From positions 1-64,000 of the forward strand of contig SSNU01000233.1 in assembly GCA_012064415.1 (NCBI GenBank): a stretch of DNA of 64,000 nt, written 5' to 3'. Source of the DNA: Gyrodactylus bullatarudis. Lineage: Eukaryota > Platyhelminthes > Monogenea > Gyrodactylidea > Gyrodactylidae. The notes under the pieces were generated by a model. That model was not told the DNA's origin and did not search any database. It saw only the letters and a list, made by a program, of their open reading frames with translations. Shown piece by piece: positions 57,701-64,000 of the stretch. The translations under genes and the position numbers were made by a program. Positions within the stretch are counted from its first letter, which is position 1; the number at the start of each line of letters is the position of its first letter.

Positions 57701-58406
57701 ATTTCAGGAATATTTCAAATTATTTGAGATACTTATTTGTAATACTTATTTACCCAGTATAATCAAGGGATGGTGATCTATAGGAAGATAATGGTGCGAA
57801 AATTGTCAATACTGTGTCCTTGTCATCTTCTCGGCTCATGATTTGACTATCCCTGAGCAATCTGGAATAATCTGTGAGTTCTTCTGAAATTTTTAGTTTA
57901 TTATTATTAAGTATGGTAAATTTATTTAGAGGAATTAAAAATGTTAACAAACTTTTCTCATTAAAATGATGAAATATTGATATCCAACTTGGTATCATTT
58001 CTGAACAACCCTGAAGATCCTCGTCAAGTTTCATCCCGTTCCAGTCTTGGTAACCATCACAGCATTTGTATTGAAATTCTCTGAAAATCATTTGATAAAT
58101 ATTCAGAAAACAAGTCAGATATTCTAAATAAATAGATATCCACAACTGGAGAGTTGAAGTATTGAAAAATAATTTTACTGTATTAGTAACTCACATAAAC
58201 TTTCCACATCTTTCCACTCTATATGGATCGCATGTTGACTGAATATTAGAGCCGTTCGCCAACTGCCAAAAGGCACAATACCTATATCCGAGTTTGTCTG
58301 GATTCGCATGAAGATAATTGTCGCTCGTTAGAGTTGAATCTTGTCCATAAGAACTTTGAAAATTGGTTTGCAATAGAAAAATGAAGACCACACCACTGAA
58401 ATACAT
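54762..58406 (-). CDS. Secreted fasciclin-domain (FAS1) protein, TGFBI/periostin-like
   Basis: An extracellular-matrix or cell-adhesion protein of the TGFBI/periostin/midline fasciclin type. Eight exons (58195-58406, 57754-58080, 57525-57654, 56919-57468, 56653-56793, 56138-56489, 55117-55459, 54762-55043) give 778 residues in frame. A signal peptide (MYFSGVVFIFLLQTNFQSSYGQ, about 1-22) precedes a Cys-rich EMI-like module with paired Cys in YKCCDGYQ, the arrangement seen before the first FAS1 in TGFBI. FAS1 repeats follow: TVLTIFAPLSSYR in the first, DHIIPRVYCSAGI...IMTGNGVIHGIDKPLI in the second, and a third and fourth ending NINTVDGMVWQLDRVL, the characteristic hydrophobic NGxxHxIDxVL end. 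The repeats are divergent. There is no GPI-anchor-like C-terminus; the tail is charged. The gene starts about 1.4 kb from the oppositely oriented GALNT gene. Confidence 0.85.
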
Positions 58407-59839
58407 TGCATTGAAATGATTTTGTAAAATTTCGTATCATTGCTAAATGATTTAAAGCCAACCTCTTTTGACCTTGTAGATTGATTTTTATTGTTTGCTA
58501 TACAATGGTGATCTAGAAAGCAAAAGTAATTCATTCTTTCGAGGGTAAACTCTTTCAAAAATGTTTAACTTTTAAGTTCATCAAACTAAATTAAAAGCTT
58601 TGGATCTCCTCTTAAAGATCTTAAGAAAGTAATTCGATTCGACCTTTGAGTCTCTTCTGAGAATATTCTGATTCCATTTTTTTAGAAAAGTTTTGTTTCG
58701 GTTGATACATGAGATGTTGAAAAGCCTCAGATTTTTTATCATTGATCTAAAATTAAAATTGGTACTTAAAAGTGTAGTTGTAGAAATTCGAATATTAAAG
58801 TATTGAATGATAAATCCAGTTTAACAAATAAATAGTTTGCTAACCTTTTCAATAGACTCATTTTAATTTTTTAAAGCAAACTCTCGAGTAGAAATGATGA
58901 AAAAACTATGTACTTTTATAATTTATACACTTCTCCACCAGTTTTAGTGCTCGAGAAAGCACACTCCCATTTTTGACAAGAAATTTAAAATAAATAATTT
59001 ATTAGTCAAATTTTGTAGAGAAATTGGTCCTGATTCGATCTGTACGACTAAATTCTATTGAATTCGTTCATTTACATGATACAAAAGTTGGGAGAGAATA
59101 TATTAAATCACTAAATGTACATTTCTCAAAGGATCATCAGTAGTGTCACTTTAAAAATGATAGAATTTTAGTAAGTCAATGAATATAATAATTTACAAAT
59201 TCTCAAAGAAATAGTAAAAGATTAAGATACAGAATAAAATGTGAGCTAAAAAAAACACCAAAACTCTCCAATAAATAGCAGAAATGGAGAGAAAAGTGAA
59301 AAAAGCTCACGCCGGCCAGGGTAGTTGAAGATTGTAGGAATAATTTTTCTGAACGCATAGATTTGGTTTGTATAATTTAATAAAGAATTTCTCTTATTAA
59401 TAAATGAATTAAATCGACTTTTATACCCATGATTATCATAATTAAAGTGTTAGAATTATGTTAAGATTATAAGATAACTTTGAATATCAAAGTGTTGCTA
59501 TTGCATAAGATAACACAAATTGGCAAAAGATTGAAAGGGTAGTGATATGATAGCGAAGCTATTTAATCTTAACCAAGAGAATAAATCCTAATCAAATATA
59601 AGCCACTGGCTTATTAAGCCAGGTGATATCTCGTGTAGGAGTTATAAAGAGTAAATGAAAATAAAAGTGATTATGAAAAATTGAATACTTATTGAAGAAT
59701 TCCAGTGAAAACACATTGATAAAATACATGAGCCCATAAAACTTGATCGATAAAATCACTGAGTGATGAAAACTACCTTATGACAACTCTTCTAGTGATG
59801 TATAAAATGTTAAATTAATTGTTAAAACATCTTTTGAGA
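58407..59839. other. Divergent intergenic region (FAS1 and GALNT genes)
   Basis: AT-rich, with no supported exon. It contains the promoters of both divergent genes by position. No specific element could be assigned. Confidence 0.45.
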
Positions 59840-62800
59840 ATGTTAAAACTGAAGAAAGCACTGTTATGTTTATTATCTATTTTAATGATTTCTTTTATTT
59901 TCATCTATCGTAATACAGAGAGAAAAACTGAGAGTAAGAAATCTCAGTTGAGAACGGGCTTCTATCCACCACCGTATGAGAACTTACGACCACCACCCCA
60001 GAGTACCAAGGATAGCGATGGTTTTGGTGAAAATGGAGTACCTGTAAATATTAGTTACGATAACATGACTTCACACGAGCGTATAGAGTATGACGAGGGT
60101 CGGAAGATTGTCTATTTAAATGTTTTTGCCTCAGATAGAATCAGTGTCCGTAGATATCTTGGTGACAAGAGATCCCCAGAGTATGTTGAGTCCATCTGAT
60201 GATCATATTAAGATGCCAGGCACCAAAAACGTATTCAAATTTGCCAAAGACCTCTGTCATAATAATATTCAACAATGAGATATACTCGTTGTTGCTACGG
60301 ACAGTGCACTCGATTCTAGATAGATCAGACCCAGACCTCTTGGAGGAAATTATTTTGGTAGATGATGCCTCAGATTCTGGTTATTTCTTCATTATTTATT
60401 TTTTTATTTAGATTATATAAATGGCCGATTACAAGATTATTTGAGTTATTTGCCGAAAGTACATTTAGTACGTTTGACTGAGCGAGCTGGAATAGCTAAA
60501 GCCAGAGTAGCAGGTGCTCATGTTGCAAAGGCTGAAACTTTGACCTTTCTAGACTCGCATATGGAAGTGCTACCTGGTTGGCTAGAGCCATTGCTAGAAC
60601 AGTTGCAAAAAGACCCAAAGAGTCTTGCGGAACCTGTCCATGTAGGAATTAGCTCGGAAGATTTTAGACTAGATGATCAAGAACATCCAAAATCTTTTAT
60701 TGGAGGTTTTACATGGAATTTAGAATTTTTCTGGACCTATAGTCCAATGAAATTCTCAGATAGACCTGGAGCGCCCTTTTCACCTGTTGTGTAATATTCA
60801 AATTTACTAATCTATTCTCTAGAGATCCAGCCCTTGTAGGCGGAATGTTCATGATTGGCAAGGAATTCTTCAAAACACTCGGATACTATGATCCCAACAG
60901 TGGTCTCTATGGCTCAGAGCATATCGAGCTCTCGTTAAAAGTAAACTTCGACTTAAAATCATTAATTACCTATCCTATTAGGCTTGGCTGTGCCATGGTA
61001 GCATCTACAAGGTATACTGCAGTTGGGTCGGACATGTCTTCCATAATCGTGTAAAAAGTTATAAGCAACTCAACTCCGGATGGATGAAGAAAGCCCGAGA
61101 CAGGATAGCATATGTTTGGCTCGGAGAATACAGAAAATATTATGAAGAGTTTGCTGGCCCGATTTTCGTAAGTCTTTTCTAATAAAATTTTATTATTTAT
61201 CTAATGTTCTCACGTGTCAATTAGGAGGATCTCGGCGATATATCAGCACAGGTGGAAGTACGCGACAAGAATAAATGCCATGATTTTCAATGGTTCCTAG
61301 ACAATATCTACGTGGATATATATAATCCAAAGATTGCCATTCTCAGGGGACAAGTGAGTCAACTTTATTTCATTATTTTTCAGCATTTCTGTCTGTACTT
61401 GGTTTTACTGCTTTGATCCTTGAAAATATTGAGGAATATTGAGCAATTTTCAAAATTGGCCCTGATATGATCTTCAATAAGTGCAATACACTCTCAGGTG
61501 TAATTAGATTTGATTCTACTGACTTTATGGTAATACTTCTGGTTCAGTGAAAAAATGCGCGTTTGGTACCGGTCAGCGACAGCCAATGAGAATCATTGGT
61601 CTATTTTAGATCTACATTTGTATATTATAGGGTATAAAGATCTATAGATAGCTATGCTTTACATGTATAAATCAGTATATCTAGCCTATACTTCAGTTGA
61701 GGTTCAGTCAGAATTAATCTTTTTTTTCTAACTAAAGGCCTGTAAATCTTTAGCTTATCTAAAATTAAAAAAATAAAAGTAACCATTTGTTCATTATCTT
61801 AACCATAAAATTTTAAACTATCAATTACTGAGGAAAACTTGGTTTTATTCATTTGTTATCAATAACCAATCCAAGACTAGAATAAAACTCCTCCAATGAC
61901 GAGATCTTAAACTTGCTATGTACTTTGAGTAAGCACATTGACATTATAATCATGAACTTAAGTGATAATGAGGTCTGGGAGCTTTGTAATTCCGAAGAAA
62001 AGGCTCTACAGTTTTTTGTTGAAATCGGTTTGCTTAATTTGGACGACGTGCCTTGTATAAATATCCCATGTACTGGAACTTGCTCAATTAAAACACGTCC
62101 TTATTTCAAAAGATGTGGAAAATGTGGCAGAGGATTTTCAATATTCAGAGGTGAGAAAATGTTTAACCTTTTTTTTAATAGGAACATTTCTTTTCAAAAA
62201 AAAGACAAGTCTATCATTGCTAATTCAGTTGGCCTATTATTTCTCAATGGGAAAAACATACTCCGAAATAATGAACTCAGTCAATATTAGTCCTGCCAGC
62301 CTCGTATCCTATTTTGATTTATTTAGAAGACTCCTTAAAAAGCTTGCTGAATCAGATACTGATGTCATAGGTGGTTACGGATATATGGTTGAAATAGATG
62401 AAACTAAGCTGTCCCGGAGAAAATACAATCGTGGCAGAATCCTTCGAGATGAATGGGTTGTCGGAGCTTTCGATAGAGAAACGCGTATAGTCAAGCTTGA
62501 AATAGTTCTCCATCGGAATGAGGAAGTCTTTGGAAGATTTATTCAGAATAACATCCACCTAGGATCAACTTTAGTTTCAGATGAATGGCCTGGATATTCA
62601 GATAGAGCGACAGCAGGTATTTGGCATGTCATGGTGAATCATAAACGACATTATGTCCATCCAAGGGATCCAAGTATCCACACCAACTCAGTAGAACGTT
62701 TTTGGCGAACGTTGAAGAGTAAAATTCACAAAAATGTCTCTATGAACAGGATTGGCGGTGAAATAAAAATATTTGAATATTTATACAATCATAAAGCAAC

Positions 62801-63439
62801 TAGTTCTTTGGGATTATTCAGCAAACTAAATGAAGCAATGTTGTTAGCCGATAATCAGAATGCTAATCTAGTAAATATTGACCAAGATGAAGTTATTAAT
62901 ATTATACAGCTAGACGATATCAATGTGGATTTAGATGATTCCCTATTTAACCTTTAATTGCTTAATAAAAATTATTTAGTGAAAAATTTTCTAGTTTTAT
63001 TTTTTTAATTTTAGATAAGCTAAAGATTTACAGGCCTTTAGTTAGAAAAAAAAGATTAATTCTGACTGAACCTCAACTGAAGTATAGGCTAGATATACTG
63101 ATTTATACATGTAAAGCATAGCTATCTATAGATCTTTATACCCTATAATATACAAATGTAGATCTAAAATAGACCAATGATTCTCATTGGCTGTCGCTGA
63201 CCGGTACCAAACGCGCATTTTTTCACTGAACCAGAAATGAAGTATTACCGACTTTATCGTCGCTTAAATAAAAATAATTTTAATTATGGCTTTGAACTAA
63301 AACACCAATGAGGAAAAATGTTGCTTTAAAATGACATTAACTTCATTATTGTTTTTTTCAGATAAGAAATCCAAAATCCAACATGTGCATGAATAGTTAT
63401 ATTAAAGCTGAAATATGTGAAAAGACCCGTTTGAATGAG
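59840..63439 (+). CDS. GALNT: Polypeptide N-acetylgalactosaminyltransferase (GALNT), partial at 3' end
   Basis: A Golgi type II membrane enzyme that starts mucin-type O-glycosylation (GalNAc to Ser/Thr). Exons 59840-60180, 60213-60379, 60412-60790, 60823-60940, 60982-61167, 61225-61353 and 63362-63439 join in frame (466 codons). The lectin domain runs off the model. The ATG at 59840 is followed by a basic stretch and one transmembrane segment (about residues 6-24). Catalytic landmarks are [11 protein letters not shown] (the usual FHNE has Asn for His), [11 protein letters not shown], the Mn/UDP motif [13 protein letters not shown] (DSH kept), [23 protein letters not shown] (where most members have WGGEN-E-S-F) and VGHVFHNR (metal-ligand His kept). 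Start of the ricin-like lectin: [14 protein letters not shown]. Introns 1-3 are each exactly 32 bp and intron 4 is 41 bp. Intron 6 contains a Merlin transposon. The altered motifs suggest a divergent isoform whose activity needs proof. Confidence 0.88.
61529..63249 (+). mobile_element. Apparently complete Merlin (IS1016/IS1595-related) DNA transposon
   Basis: A 1721-bp element beginning GGTAATACTTC with long terminal inverted repeats of about 255 bp (61529-61785 against 62993-63249). The repeats are nearly identical except for about 5 bp near the tip. It is flanked by an exact 8-bp duplication GACTTTAT (61521-61528 and 63250-63257). An intact transposase gene lies between the repeats. The 8-bp target duplication and the transposase type identify the Merlin superfamily. 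It is inserted in GALNT intron 6 in the same orientation as that gene. Confidence 0.93.
61952..62957 (+). CDS. Merlin transposase (DDE, ISXO2-like)
   Basis: Two exons (61952-62150 and 62182-62957) give 324 residues once a 31-bp intron (GTGAGAAAATG...TTTTAATAG) is removed. Without splicing the frame is broken, and splicing restores the family string [16 protein letters not shown]. An N-terminal zinc-ribbon-like Cys set ([19 protein letters not shown]) precedes a helix-turn-helix stretch and the ISXO2-like DDE core. VEIDETKL holds the first Asp, LVSDEWPGY the second, and [12 protein letters not shown] the Glu in the typical N-x-x-E-x-x-W-x-x-x-K context. The acidic C-terminus ([18 protein letters not shown]) is likely a tail. 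All catalytic residues appear intact. The ATG at 61952 is preferred over an upstream in-frame TTG. Confidence 0.9.
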
Positions 63440-64000
63440 GTGAGTTGAGATTTTTCTATCATCTTCTTAATTTCATAAAAACAAATAGACAAATATAAGC
63501 TCTAAAATTATTCTTTTAGAAGCAAGATATCATAGTAAGTTTGTAAAGAAATAGTCCGTTATACTTGAAGAATGTGTCCTTTTATTTAGAGAGGATCCCT
63601 AGTGAGTGTAACGATATTCCCATTTACATAATAACTACATAAATATAATAACATACATGATAATTTGGGCCTCAAAATATGATCTTAAACGCTAAAAAAA
63701 AATGAAAATATGCATTTTTGGTCTTTTGAGGGCATATTTTAAGCATTTGAATTTTAAGTAAAAACGTTTTACTTTAAAGTAGTACTAAGAAAAAAACTAT
63801 CTACTGAATTGTGACATGGAATTAAATTCAAAATTTTTATCTTCAAAATTTATTCTTGACTTAACAATTTTTGGCATTATTCATAACGATCTTTCAACAT
63901 CACAGCTGGTTGGTTGTGCATTTAATAACCTAGAGTAAACTTGCAATGGGATGTGTTGTATGTATGTGAAGAGAATGCGACTATTTTAACCCTAGAAGTA
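63440..64000 (+). other. GALNT 3' region with two candidate micro-exons
   Basis: After exon 7, two very short segments have canonical borders. 63520-63534 (15 nt, reading KQDII) lies between TTTTAG and GTAAGT. 63590-63601 (12 nt, reading RGSL) lies between TATTTAG and GTGAGT. Both are multiples of three in phase 0 with exon 7 and could continue the lectin domain. This is suggestive only. The rest of the interval shows no other exon, and the gene should continue past 64000. Confidence 0.35.

Noticed and set aside
60199..60411. GALNT exon starting at ATG 60199 as a separate gene
   Set aside because: This frame only makes sense as exon 2. The ATG falls inside the 32-bp intron, and splicing restores the family sequence SPECQAPKTY.

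Overview
This window is nuclear DNA from an animal. It is very AT-rich, its genes have many GT-AG introns, and the recognisable proteins are metazoan: a MARK/PAR-1 kinase with UBA and KA1 domains, a posterior Hox protein, a TGFBI/periostin-like fasciclin protein, a polypeptide GalNAc-transferase and two DPP8/9-like proteins. The homeodomain reads most like lophotrochozoan Post2. Together with introns as short as 26-32 bp, this suggests a spiralian with compact introns (flatworm, orthonectid/dicyemid or similar). The species is not determined.

Layout. 1-3.5 kb holds a decayed Penelope-like (PLE) fragment and a GC-richer stretch I could not identify. 3.5-22.9 kb holds two tandem minus-strand DPP8/9-like genes. 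The downstream copy (3510-14765, 14 exons, 834 codons) keeps Ser, Asp, His and the Glu-Glu motif. The upstream copy (15313-22877, 13 exons, 826 codons) has Tyr for Ser and Leu for His, so it is an intact pseudoenzyme. A 6.6 kb intron of the active copy holds a long hairpin, a hAT-type element and a nest of mariner, hAT and PLE insertions. Cytochrome c (23041-23355) lies head-to-head with the pseudoenzyme. 23.4-33.2 kb is gene-poor, with a repeat-derived coding remnant and small orphan ORFs. Then come the posterior Hox gene (33271-34658, minus), the MARK gene (36514-47120, plus, 14 exons) and a near-perfect 795-bp palindrome carrying two identical divergent Cys-rich genes. A five-exon gene derived from a hAT transposase follows (49909-54485, minus), then the fasciclin-domain gene (54762-58406, minus). 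The last gene is a GALNT gene (59840 onward, plus, running off the window), with an apparently intact Merlin DNA transposon in one intron.

The genes do not form one pathway. The points of most interest are: (1) the active/inactive DPP8/9 pair; (2) the multi-exon, apparently domesticated hAT gene; (3) the palindromic Cys-rich pair sharing a promoter; (4) insertions nested inside one intron that give a relative chronology; (5) a class of minimal introns (26, 31, 32, 32, 32 and 41 bp), one of them inside a transposase gene. Exon models were built by hand from splice sites, reading-frame continuity and family alignment recalled from memory. No database search was run.
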